Shown in pieces: positions 53,363-64,000 of a stretch of 64,000 nt of DNA. The position numbers and the translations under genes are program-made. Source of the DNA: Gracilaria gracilis. Taxonomy: Eukaryota; Rhodophyta; Florideophyceae; Gracilariales; Gracilariaceae. The notes below the pieces were generated by a model that ran no database searches, was not told the DNA's origin, and saw only the letters and a list, made by a program, of their open reading frames with translations. Within the stretch, counting starts at the first letter, position 1. Each line of letters opens with the position of its first letter. The stretch lies in the NCBI GenBank assembly GCA_030374805.1, contig JARGSG010000209.1:248001-312000 (forward strand), written 5' to 3'.

Positions 53363-54830
53363 CAAGCTGAAACAAAGGAAAAAATCAGCAGTTCACAACA
53401 GAAACATCGGATATGCAGTTTTCCTGCTTTCGTGGGTTCGCGCAACTGATACCAGCTGTCGAGATGTTGACAGCACAAACAGGGCCTTTTCTGTGCTCTT
53501 TGGCATTTCGAGCACCAAAAGTTACAACTTCGAGTAAAGGGGGCGCTACTATGAGCAGTTTCATGAATTCAGCTCTTTGTTAATGTAGACTGCGCGTTGC
53601 GAAAGCATGATTTTGGCGCTTTTGCTGCCCACGGTGGGGCAGTACTTGAGCCTGCCTCATAGCCAAGAGGTTGTACAAGGAAGTTGTTGAGAAGTGCGAT
53701 GGGAATCATTTTTAAGACAAGTGTCAAAGCATACCATCATGGTGAGTGATGTACCATATTATAGCCTCGTGAGCGTAGCACGGCTACTGATTTGTGGTTT
53801 GTGGCTACGGTGTAGAGATAAGTGTTATAGGTTGTTGGGGTTCTTAGCATACCCCCGCGTACGAGTAATTCACGTACGCGTTTCATAAATGAGAGAGATA
53901 TAGTGAGTGAATGATTCCATGAAGCAAGGCAGTAGAAGCAGTAGAATCATATGTTTTTAGCGTACGCGCACTTGATAGCCGCCCTTTAGTTGGCGTTTTG
54001 GACCCAATAGACGATTCAAAAGTTGTGGACGACGTTGCGCACTAAGGTTTGCCACGTGCTACGAAAACGTTGTAAGATGGAAGATGTTGCAGCTTCATCT
54101 GCGGCGGATATTACGCTTAGAAAATGGTGCGAAGGATTGCAGGGTTTATAATGAGAGCGGGGTGTCACAGACGAAGAAAACTGAACAAGGGCGCAGAGCA
54201 GCTTTGGGAGTGAAGAAACTTTGGTTTCTCAGCCATGAACGCAAATGGTCACTTTGAAAGTTCGCGTTGATAAGAAAGCAGCGCGGTTGCGATTCATCGA
54301 TGGCGGTATCTATTGGCCAACCGGAACGGCAAAACTTTTCACGACAGAGACGAGCGCGTCGGCGCAGCAAAGAAGAGACAAACTGACAGAAAGCATTGAA
54401 TGCAAATTTTGCATGCAGCGCGACATCATCAGCAACAACTTAGTTGATTTTCGCAGCTGACTTCCCGTGCCGGCGTCACTGTACACGCTCCGCTGGCAGT
54501 TGTCACGTTCAAACGGCCAGTGCCAATGGCACGAAGGTAGTGACATTCTTGACTTCAGAAAGACACACATGACACGTTGACTACCTTTGGAGGACGGTGG
54601 ACACGTTCCAAGCTGAAATCCAGTACTCGAAACCCGTTAGTGTTCGCAGTGAAAATTCTTCTGGTCTGTAGCCTTCTTGTTCTAAGGAAGAACGAGAAAA
54701 GACTCATTGCGACTGAAATGTCTCCCGCTCCAGCATTCTCAACTCCCGTTCCCGTTCCCATCACATCACTTACATTATGTAGTCAACGTCCAAAGCTTTG
54801 GGCCACAATTGCAACAAGAGAAAACAATTG
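53363..54830. other. Intergenic, nothing recognised
   Basis: Short open frames without domains or repeats. Confidence 0.4.
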
Positions 54831-54834
54831 TAAT

Positions 54835-55225
54835 CTAACACGAAGACTCCTCAAACGACGTATACCTGTACGATATCAATTCAAAGAATCGAATCTCAGT
54901 TCTCTTCTCTAACGTATCAAAAATCTTACATACCCTTTTGTCAGCACCATGTCTTTGGCTTAGATACCATGGGTCGACAATAATCATCACTGTCTCACAA
55001 CTAGAGATAATGTTACACAATTCATTTCAACGTCGCCATGTGCAGCTCTTTTGAACTTAAATCGCTTATTCTTATGAATATCGCCAACAGCCGTATTTCC
55101 TACCTCAACATCAATCTCTTGCAACCTACGTATGAACAAAACTGTTGGCTTTGATGCAATCCGTACCGAAAAGATAGATTGCAAAATTCCATACCTCGTT
55201 TCTTCATCAATCTTATATTGCAAGG
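54835..55225 (-). other. Coding-like remnant cut by the LTR element
   Basis: Two minus-strand frames read LQYKIDEETRYGILQSIFSV, RRLQEIDVEVGNTAVGDIHK and, further on, ETVMIIVDPWYLSQRHGADK. The first runs right up to the Ty3/gypsy LTR start at 55226, so the insertion may have interrupted a gene or an older element. Not recognised. Confidence 0.35.
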
Positions 55226-55733
55226 TGTAGTACAATAAGACCTCAATGGGTTGGTGCCACGTGGGTCTACTGGTGCGCCTTGCTGGCTACACTGTACCCA
55301 ATTGGTATTCTGTATTTTATAATTTCTAATTTCTAATTTATAGTCTAGGATAGTTTAGCATTGCTGGCCCATGACAGTAGGTCATGGGCACAGCCGATGA
55401 CGTCATGCCCGCATGGGAGATCGGCGTCGGTGCACCTTGTATATATTGTGGTGCACCTCGCCTTCCCCCTCGGGTATTGTAAAGTCAGGCACCACTAGGG
55501 CAGTAACTATACCATCTTGGTCACTTGCTACTCTATTACTATTCAGGTTTTACCGCGCGTCGACATCTACTACCGTACACCTACACGGTCTAGACTAGTT
55601 GCCCCGCCGTTTGCCCCTGCGGGTTTCAGGTGCCCTACTACCATATCGGTTGTGTGTTTTTCCCCTTTAGGTTGAGCCCTCGCGCGCTCCCTCTACCAAG
55701 CGGACCCCACACCTTATCGGTATTTGTACGACA
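55226..55733 (+). repeat. 5' LTR of the Ty3/gypsy element
   Basis: About 508 bp from TGTAGTACAAT to a GTACGACA end, giving TG...CA termini. It holds a GTATATATTG TATA-like sequence near 55440. The inverted LTR at 25447-25952 is its relative. The left flank is the coding-like remnant at 54835-55225. Confidence 0.8.
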
Positions 55734-55736
55734 TTT

Positions 55737-55749
55737 TGGTCTCCCGATC
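55737..55749 (+). promoter_or_regulatory. Putative primer-binding site
   Basis: TGGTCTCCCGATC starts three bases after the LTR end and begins with TGG, complementary to the CCA end of a tRNA whose acceptor would end GAGACCA. The tRNA is not identified. Confidence 0.5.
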
Positions 55750-55899
55750 TAGAAGTTTCTTGGTTCTTGTCGTACTTTCACTTGTGAGCAGAAGACATTC
55801 GAAAGGATTCTGGAAGTTCACACACCTATTTGGTTTCGCAGGAATACTCGCGAAGCAATTGGATACCACACTGGTCACTATAGAAAGACCTACAAGGAT

Positions 55900-58010
55900 T
55901 ACTCGTGGCTCTAGCACGCCACCTAGCCACAAGGGTTCTGCTGCGGCTTCGGCCGCTAAACGCATTCTGGATAATCCCGAAGAGTTGCTTCGGCAACCTC
56001 GGGCCGGAACCTCAAAGGATACGGGCACTCAGCCACCGTTGGCTCCTGAACCTAACAAGGATTTGCCGACAACGGTTGAGGACCTTTGGCCCCAATTGGA
56101 AGATCGAGCAAAAGCTCTTTTTACCGCTACGGTTAATGAAGCTATGACCTCAATGGACATGGACGCCGTTACCCGCTTGGTGGTTGATCGAGCCGTGCAC
56201 GAGCTCTCTCAACGCATACCTAAATTGGTTGAAACATACCTCTTAACGGGTGCCCGGGAGCATATCTACCGAGTGGTTCAAGACCCTTTGGGTTTCTGAA
56301 GGAATGGCGGAAGCCAAAACCCCTGGGGTGAATGTGGTTACTCGCATACCACAAGGGATCCCTGCTGGTTCTTCCGCACCAATCAAGCCAATTCCGGCCG
56401 ATAGTGCGTACCTACAAGGTTTAAGGCAAGGTCAAGAGGGCCATATAGAGATGAGCCCTCGAGACGTGTACTTGCCACCCATTGGAGGTAACGTTCGAAA
56501 GGACACCAAGACTGGTGGACCTGAGGACGATTCGTCTGACACAGAAGAGGGGCGACAAAGAAGAAACCGCAAGGGTAAAGAAAGGAGGAGGAGAAAGGGA
56601 AAGAATCGCGGCTACGACTCTGACCCCGATTCCTCGAGCTCCGATACCGATACTGGTTCATCGTCGGATGATGACCGTAAAGGTAGACGCCAGAAGAGAC
56701 CGAACAGGTTGGCGAAGAAGTCGTCAAAGAGAAACCGGAAAGGTAAGAAGAAACGGTACGAGTCGTCCGACTCGGATTCGGACACCGATACAACCCTAGA
56801 GGTGCGTCAGCCGCTGAACGATATGTTCACCAAAGCGGTTGATTATAGGTCATATCGGTTGAGAAACCGATTCTCTGCTTACACCCAAGAGGTTGCGCAG
56901 AAGATCACCAAGCACCACAAGAAGCTCAGCTTCCAGATGGGTGATACTACCTTCACAGGTGATGATCCCATTGCGGTAATTGAGTTTCTACAGAAGTTCA
57001 AGATTGCATGCGACCAAAATGGTTTTTCCGAAGGCGCTGCCATGTGGTTATTCCAGTTTTACCTTAAAGGTCAAGCTTACCACTTGCTGCAAGGCAGGCT
57101 TCGTGGAAATACCCTGGCGGTTGATGAAGAGGGGACAAAGATGTTAGAGACGTACCCAGAAGTGGTTAATTTCATGTTGGAAACTTACGCTACCGATGAG
57201 GTTATCCAGGAAGGTTACGCTGAGGTGCAGGCATATCGCCAACGCTCTAGCCAAACCGAAATGGAATTCTCGTTGGGCCTTTGGAATCTGGCCACCCGAT
57301 GCGGTAATGTCTTTACCACTAGTAGGTTGAAGTCGCTCTTTGCCGACAATGTTGACAAATCGATCCGTTCGCAGGTACACAACTACCTGGCGAACAACCG
57401 TAAGGTGGACTATAATGGGCTTGCCCGTTATGCCCAGGGACCAGGCGACACTCTCCGTCACGGAAAGAAGCCGTCGGCGTCCCCTACCTCAAAGGATAAA
57501 CCGAAACGGTCAGTATTGGAGCTAGAAGAAAGCACTACCTCAGAGGGAGATTCGCTCATTCGCGTACCAACAGGAATGGCAGTTCATCTCGTGACTGCGC
57601 CTCAGGCTCAGTCACGAGCCACCTCCATTGGTAATTGGTCGTCGACAGTACCACCAGCTTCGGTAAGGTCGCCACCGAGTGCGGCGAGCACTCAACAAAC
57701 CTCAACGGGTGGTTCGCAAGCATCTTCCTATGCTACAGCACCGACCAATCCGGTGACCCGACCTACCTCTATGGCAATGCGTGATCCCCAGACAGGTGGA
57801 TTGGTTTGCTGGCTCTGTTTGTCGCCAGACCATCTGGCGAACAGATGTGACAAAATACCCCCAGGGGTGCGCGAACATCTGATCAGTGCCAGGCAGCAAA
57901 ACCACCGTAACCTATATGGATCTGGAAAGAGGGTACAAGCTCAACCATCACCATCTCAGGTTCATCTCGTCGAGGAAACACCAATCTTGGAGAAGGACAG
58001 TCCCGCTTAA
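55900..58010 (+). mobile_element. gag: gag region of the Ty3/gypsy element
   Basis: Leader and gag-type sequence with an acidic/Ser and Lys/Arg-rich section (DDSSDTEEGRQRRNRKGKER), a capsid-like helical part (AVIEFLQKFKIACDQNGFSE; MEFSLGLWNLATRCG) and a zinc knuckle-like CWLCLSPDHLANRCDKIP near the end. Capsid/nucleocapsid role by family knowledge. Treated as a fossil; breaks are not detailed. Confidence 0.8.
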
Positions 58011-58063
58011 AAGGAGCAGGAAAACACCGAACGGTTAGCGTAGGGGCCACCCCTAACCGTGAA

Positions 58064-61000
58064 TTGGAAGGCCCGTCGATACCGGAACGGGAAACCTTAA
58101 TGGTGGAAAAAGAAGAATCAGATGCACCCAATGTGGTGTGTCTAATGAAGTACAATAACTATAAAGTTAATGCTTCAGTAAGCTTTCTCAATTACCTACA
58201 TGTCCCCGTTGCGTGTGTACTCGATACCGGCGCCGGTCCGAATGTGCTAAACGCTCGCGTCATACCCGATGCGGTCTTGCGGAACATTCGGCCTGCCCCG
58301 ACTATCAACCCGCTGGTGGACGCTAATGAGCGCCCACTGCACCTTAGAGGAATGTTAACCACTGTGGTACAACTTGGAACCTTGAAGGTGAAGCTCAATT
58401 TCTTTGTGGTGGATCGTCTGGCGACAGACTGTATCCTCGGGACCAACTTTATTGACAGACATGTCAAGGCAATTTTGCCAGGGTCCCGAACGGTCGCTCT
58501 CCGTCAAGGTGGTCGTATTGCCATACTGGGTAATACGCAGACCAAAAATGGTTGGCGTAAGAAGCCGAGGTCCAATATACCCACCGAAACGGTTTCAAAC
58601 AAGATACGGCTCACCAAATTGGTTTCAATTCCGGCTATGACCCAAATGGTAGTGAACGTCTCATGCGCAGTTCCAGGATTGGTAATGCTACAGAACCATC
58701 CTAGGTTGGCAGAAAGACATCTCGCCTTGATGGCAAACGGGATTATCGACAACATCCCTAACCAAACCTTCAAGGTGTACTTGAGTAACTTTAGCAATCA
58801 CATTGTTAAGTTACCCAAGAATACCACTATTGGAATCGCACTGCCGGCACCACAAGGGGTTTTCACGGTCTCACCTAATGTGTTGGGCGAGGTCGCCACC
58901 TCTAAGGAAGGGGGAGGAACGGATGCGCCATACCCTGCATATGCGCCCCCGTTATCGACAAATACCAAAATGGAACAGAAGATCGCCAGTACCTTTAAGG
59001 TTAGGGATCAGGAAAAGACTATGGAACTGGACCCAGTGCGGAATTGGAGAGAGGAAGTCCAGATCGGTGCGGAGAACCAGGCTGTCCGAGACCGGATCCT
59101 CAGTCTCTTAGAAGAATTTGAACCCATGTGGTCGGGCCGGTTGGGCCAAATTGAGGCTACAGAGCACCGTATTGATATGGTGCCTGGCTGGAAACCCATT
59201 TACCAGCAGCCTTACCGTGCAGGTCCAAAAGCCCGGGAGGTTGAGCTCAATGAGGTCGAGAGAATGCTCCGTGAAGGTGTCATAGAACCAGCAAATGCGG
59301 ACTGGGCCAGCCCTGTGGTTCTCGTCACAAAGAAGAATGATACCCGTATGCGGTTCTGTGTGGACTACAGAAGACTGAATAGTATGACCATTAGGGATTC
59401 GTACCCAATACCTAGAATGGACGAGTGTATAGATTCGTTGGGCAACGCCAAGATCTTTACTACGCTCGATGCCAATTGTGGTTATTGGCAGGTACCTATC
59501 AGGGAAGAAGACAAGGACAAAACTACGTTTACTTGCCACGCTGGGTTATTCCGTTTTACGCGTATGCCCTTTGGGTTGCGGAATGCCCCGGCTACCTTTC
59601 AGAGGGCGTTAGATATAATCCTTTCGAAGGTGAAGTGGAGAACCGCTCTGGTATACATCGATGATGTAATCATATATTCCAGAACGGTAGAGGAACATTT
59701 CCACCATGTTAGGGAAGTTTTGAACCTTTTGAGGGAATCTGGAGTAACGTTGAAGCTCCGCAAGTGCGAATTCTTCACCAAAGAGGTAGAATACCTTGGT
59801 CATATCATCAGCCCTGGGAGGTTAGAAGTGACGCCGCGGAATATCCGGGCCGTGCAGGAGGCGAAGCCACCCACGTCCCAGACGGAAATCCGATCCTTTA
59901 TAGGTTTGTGCAATGTGTACCGCCGGTTTATCAAGGGATTTGCCAAGATAGCGGCTCCCCTCAACAGGAAGCTGCTGAAAGGTCAACCTACAAGGTTTGA
60001 ATGTCTTACCAATGAGGAAATGGATGCGTTCGAGGCGCTGAAACATGCGCTCTTGACACCTCCCATCTTGGCATTACCCAAAGCTGGTTTACGATACACG
60101 TTGGATACTGACGCTTCGGACGCCCAAATTGGTTGTTGTCTTATGCAGGAGCAAGAAAACGGCGACAAGCTACCTATAGGGTACTGGAGCCGTGCTTTGC
60201 ACGCTGCAGAAAAGAACTACACAACAACCGAAAAGGAATGTCTGGCAGTAGTCTGGAGCATGTTGATGCTCCGTCCCTACCTATATGGTGAAAGGTTCAC
60301 GCTTCGAACCGACCATGATGCCCTACGGTGGATACTGGGTCTGGCCGACGCATCAGGCAGACTTGCCCGATGGCGGTTACGACTTTCAGAGTTCGAGTAT
60401 GACGTACAGTACCGTCCAGGTATCAAGCACAATGTCGCAGACGCGATGTCTCGCATTACCACAGATGGTTTGGACACCGAGCCGGTAGAGGATGATATCT
60501 CATGCTTTACCATCTCTACCAACCCTGATGGTGATACCTTAGAAGGTTACTGGACTCTACCCGAAGAGGATACGTGGTTTAGTGATGCCATCGCTCGGGA
60601 AATACTCGCCCTCGAGGAAACAGACGTCATGCCAATTACCCGCGAGGAATTCCTGAGAGAGCAAGCAAACGATGTTTATTGCCGCTCTCTCATGGACCAA
60701 GTAGGTATGAAAGACTCGAACTTTGACGTCGACCGAAATGGTTTCCTGGTGAGGCGAGCTCCTATTGATGGTTCCCTTCAGAAGGTAGTGCCCAAGGTGC
60801 TGCGCCCTCGGGTGCTGTACTTAGCCCACTACCCAAGGCTATGAGGACACCCTGGAGGTACGAGAATGTACTACACCTTGAGGCAAGGGTACTACTGGCC
60901 TCATATGGCTAATGATATATATACCTTTGTAGGTCAATGTGAATCTTGCGTACGTACCCGTGGAGGTCTCCGGAAGCACAGAAAATACTTGAAGTTATTC

Positions 61001-62107
61001 CCTGCAGCGGGTCCTCTCGAGTTCGTCGCAATAGACCTTCTGGGTCCATTACCAAAAACCACAAGGGGATATCAGTACATCATCGTAATCACCGACAGGT
61101 TCTCGAAGCTCACGCGAGCGATACCCTTGAAGGACACAAAATCGACGACCCTCGCGGTGGCGTTCTTGAACAATTGGATCTACCCGTATGGTGCACCGCT
61201 TTATTTACTTACCGACAATGGTTCGAACTTAGCTTCGAAGTTCTTCGAAGCTGTTTGTAACCTCTTGGGTATTAAGCACTACTTCACTACTGCCTACCAT
61301 CCGCAAACGAATGGGCAAGTGGAGCGCTTTAACCGAACACTGGTATCTAGGCTGCGACATTATACGGAAGAACACCAAACTGGTTGGGACGAGCTCGTGC
61401 AGCCCTTGACATATGCATATAACCTTCAGGTTCATCGAGCGACGCAAACTACGCCGTTCAATCTAATACTGTCACGACACCCACCAGGTATTGTTGTTGA
61501 AGGGGACCCATTAGGACAAGAAGCCGCCGGAGCGCTCACACCGTCACAGGTCAAACGGAATACCCTTCTGAGGTTGAGACGTGCTCTCAAGTATGCTGAG
61601 AGCAAGCTCACAGCATCCCAGAAGCGGTACAAGGAGGACTACGACCGAAAGGTAACCCAAGTGGTAACGGCTACGCCGGGTCAATATGTCTTTATTGACC
61701 ACCCCCCGAAAGGAGCTAAACCACGACCGGGTGATGAAGCTGATGATGAAGCTATTGATAGAGATATCAATTCTAAGCTTCTTCCGAAATCATCGGGACC
61801 TTTCAAGGTAGTTCGGTCGACCGACCACACGGTAACGGTGAACCAAGATGGTGTAGAGAATACAATCTCTATTGACCGAATCACGGTTGCACCTCAGACG
61901 GTTCAGTCCAGGAAGGAACGCGGAGAATCCGCACGTGACCCACAAGCGGTTGCTCTGAGGACTCTGCCCCGGGAAGACGGGACACCCATCGAGGTTAATG
62001 ATGACGCACAGGGTGACGACCCAGACTACGTACCACCTGCAGGGATTACGGTTGCTCCTTCAGAGGAAACACCTACCCCCAGTGGTACCGATGCTCATCT
62101 AAATTAA
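58064..62107 (+). mobile_element. pol: pol region of the Ty3/gypsy element (PR, RT, RNase H, IN)
   Basis: Landmarks in order: aspartic protease motif LDTGAGPNVLN; reverse transcriptase with YIDDVIIYSRTVEEHFHHVR and the FTTLDANCGYWQVPI block; RNase H with TLDTDASDAQIG and TDHDALRWILG; an HHCC-type zinc region (CESCVRTRGG); and integrase with PLEFVAIDLLGPLPKTTRGY, LTDNGSNLASKFFE and NGQVERFNRTLVSRL. The domain order RT-RH-IN places it in Ty3/gypsy. Nearly whole, with about one break in pol. Confidence 0.92.
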
Positions 62108-62360
62108 AGTGGTGAAAGAATACCATCGCAGGTCTCTAATGAGTTCCCAGTGGAACGCCTTGTAGGTCACCGCCGTACCCAAGAAGGTCTGAAGTACACA
62201 GTACGTTGGTATGGCTGGGGCGCCGATTGTGACACTGCTGAGCCGCCCTCAGCCATACCACAGCATTTCAGGGTAAGCTACTGGAACCGCAAAGGAAAGG
62301 ACATGCCGAATGATGGGTAAACCTTAGAGGTAATGCAGTCCCCTAAGAAAGGGGGAAGAG

Positions 62361-63321
62361 CACATTGTAATGAGGAGGACCAAAGTCGGTTCGGACGCTC
62401 ACCGGGAAGGTACAACCAGAAGGAAGCATTCCATGGGGGTACGTCCAAGGAGCGGTAGCGCTAAAAACGGACGCACCGTTGTACGCGCGCCGTTGCACAC
62501 GCGCCATGCACGTGCGCGGCACGCGCGCGAACCCGCACGGTGGAAACATTCAAAAAATTGTATCTTTTTATTTGACGAGGCATACGCGCGCTGCTCGGGG
62601 CGCGCCGTGCGGAGTAACCGATTCGGTTTACACTATTGTGTGTAGGGAGCGAGCAACGGCATGGTCAAAAAATCTAAGTATTTCGACCGTGCCGCGCTCC
62701 CGAATCGGCCATTCCCAGCCTCTGAAACCCCTTGGTTCTCGAGATACAGACCAAAAGGGTTTTCTGCATTTTCTCTACCATATGGAGGGGTAATTTTCCG
62801 GTCAAATATTTTGATTCGCCTTGCAAGTAACCTCTAGGGTGAAACACCGCACGTGCGTCCATGCATGGTGAAAGGCCATGCAGACCAATTCAGGTACATT
62901 GCTGGCCACCGCGCGCAAGCGCGTAACACATCATTTGACCTTATGGGAAGGCGAAACCGCTCGCTGCGCCGTACGAAGGAGCATCGAAGTACCAACGTGG
63001 TGAACCATACTACGAGCACCAAAATGGCTCAGAATGGAGCTAAGTCACCTCCTGGAACTTACCTACACGGAATTAACCGTCACCTATCGTGGTACGCTGG
63101 TCTAAGGAGGGGGGGAGGAGAGTTTCAAAACCTAAGTGGAGATGCGCAGAGCTAAGGAAGGGGGAGCTGTTTTCGAGCTTCCTCCCTTGCTACGCACCGC
63201 ACCTCAAAGGAAACTGGAACCTACAATGGAAACGCATAACAAGTAAGTTTACTTGAAGAGTGACACCAATAGAGATGCAGGAGCAACGTGGCTCAAGCAC
63301 AGACCCAAGTGGATATGACAA
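62361..63321. other. Region downstream of pol, non-coding
   Basis: GC-rich stretch near 62480-62620 with many CGCGCG steps, then two purine-rich tracts (GGAGGGGGGGAGGAGAG near 63105; AAGGAAGGGGGAGC near 63155). No LTR start matching 55226 is visible. Confidence 0.45.
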
Positions 63322-64000
63322 TCAACCTGATGGGTGAGTGGCAAAGTGAGGCCCCGAGGAGCCTCCAGCTGAGGATTCCCGACCTGGAGTGGTGTTCTGA
63401 TGGGCTCCCGGCCAAGGCTGGAAGAGATGAGCCTGGCCCGGAGCCTGGCTAGGCACGCTACCATGACCCACGAAGGTACTAGTAGGCACGCTGACGCCTG
63501 GCATCACGTCGACACCCATCGGAGGTAGCGCGCTCGCCTGCGCAACCGACGGAGGTGCCGACGACCCGATGTGGAGAGGAGCCTGCGGAGCGGCTAGAAG
63601 GCCGGGATTCAGGCTAGCACCAAATAGAGGATCCTCCAAAGGGTTTGTAGGCGTCGGGCCCATGGCCGTCGCTAGGCCTGCCACCTGGTTGGTAGCCATC
63701 TGGTAGAGCTCGACCTGGAACCGGTTCCGGAACTCACCAATTTGGGAAAAGGATCGCATGTACTGTGCATGACGAGGCAGGATGCTTTCCAGAAGGGTAG
63801 GAGCTTCGACCACAGAGGTAGGACCCGCCCGCTGGAAGTTCACCACACAGGCTTGGCGGACCTGAGCCATTAAACCTGAAATGGCCTGGGAGTCCACCTG
63901 AGAGCGGACAGGCGCCGCAGCCGCAGCCATGACACCCCCGAGGATAGCCCGCGGAGGCCCATCAACCCTTGTGGTACTAGGGAGAAGAGGAGTCACACCA
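63322..64000 (-). CDS. Unknown Pro/Ala-rich protein, partial, antisense to the retroelement
   Basis: At least 225 codons, open through the window edge (no stop or ATG before it), so the start lies beyond 64000. The text is Ala/Pro/Ser-rich with a helical core (VRQACVVNFQRAGPTSVVEA; IGEFRNRFQVELYQMATNQV) and a low-complexity end (HQNTTPGRESSAGGSSG). It lies downstream of pol on the opposite strand. It could be an antisense extra frame of the retroelement, as known in some plant Ty3/gypsy lineages, a gag of another element, or a host exon. Confidence 0.4.
   Translation of the reverse strand, partial: GVTPLLPSTTRVDGPPRAILGGVMAAAAAPVRSQVDSQAISGLMAQVRQACVVNFQRAGPTSVVEAPTLLESILPRHAQYMRSFSQIGEFRNRFQVELYQMATNQVAGLATAMGPTPTNPLEDPLFGASLNPGLLAAPQAPLHIGSSAPPSVAQASALPPMGVDVMPGVSVPTSTFVGHGSVPSQAPGQAHLFQPWPGAHQNTTPGRESSAGGSSGPHFATHPSG

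Larger units (their letters stand above)
55226..62360 (+). mobile_element. Ty3/gypsy chromovirus-type retrotransposon
   Basis: 5' LTR, primer-binding site, gag, pol with protease, reverse transcriptase, RNase H and integrase in Ty3/gypsy order, and a chromodomain-like segment after the integrase (about 62120-62300), which marks the chromovirus lineage. A polypurine tract lies near 62346-62361; others follow at about 63105 and 63155. The 3' LTR is not in the window, so either it lies beyond 64000 or it is lost. Mostly open and nearly whole, with about two or three breaks in coding parts; young judging by the LTR match to the fragment at 25.9 kb. Confidence 0.9.

Noticed and set aside
1-64000. 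tRNA, rRNA or snRNA genes
   Set aside because: No T-loop/acceptor pattern or rRNA block was noticed by reading; a covariance-model scan would be needed to exclude small RNA genes.

Overview
The window looks like nuclear DNA of a eukaryote. One host gene has short GT-AG introns, one encodes a likely plastid-targeted membrane protein, and the other host-like genes are mostly intronless. They sit in small islands between long stretches of transposable elements. A multicellular red alga (Florideophyceae, Chondrus-like) fits best, but that is inference: no rRNA, tRNA or organelle marker was found.

Layout. (1) 1-4.1 kb: LTR pieces and a Ty1/copia pol fossil. (2) 4.1-23.0 kb: a mosaic of at least two copies of a large DNA transposon of the CACTA/EnSpm-Plavaka-KDZ group. 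Its ends share an inverted motif (GTCGGTGTTNTNGGAATGCT) and subterminal TGCTAGTTT repeats. It holds two broken transposase copies, a broken SET-domain gene, a large broken gene joining a ParB-like domain to a 2-oxoglutarate/Fe(II) oxygenase, a ketopantoate-reductase-like gene, a coiled-coil gene next to the right end (intact in one copy, broken in the other) and one unknown gene. The same stretch is peppered with about 75-bp perfect or near-perfect palindromes, three times paired with a 37-38 bp spacer. (3) 23-26 kb: LTR retroelement fragments. (4) 27.2-31.5 kb: one pogo/Tigger transposon nested inside the left terminal repeat region of another. (5) 31.7-38.3 kb: host-like genes (SnoaL-like protein, coiled-coil protein with a TATA box, unknown CxxC protein). 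(6) 38.8-41.0 kb: a pogo-like element with an intact transposase. (7) 42.5-52 kb: host gene island with LSM4, a coiled-coil protein with a possible dynactin-like region, DENR (three introns), a plastid thylakoid-like protein, a partial LSM4 pseudogene, a secreted cysteine-rich repeat protein and a small acylated glycine-rich protein. (8) 55.2 kb to about 62.4 kb or beyond: a Ty3/gypsy chromovirus-type element with 5' LTR, gag, pol and a chromodomain-like tail, then an antisense reading frame that runs off the window.

Most notable: the 4-23 kb transposon mosaic carries chromatin- and DNA-modification-type domains (SET, ParB-like, 2OG oxygenase) together with a Plavaka/KDZ-like transposase. This resembles the association of TET/JBP oxygenases with KDZ transposons described in fungi, but with a different gene set and probably in an alga. 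The paired palindromes are a second unusual structure.
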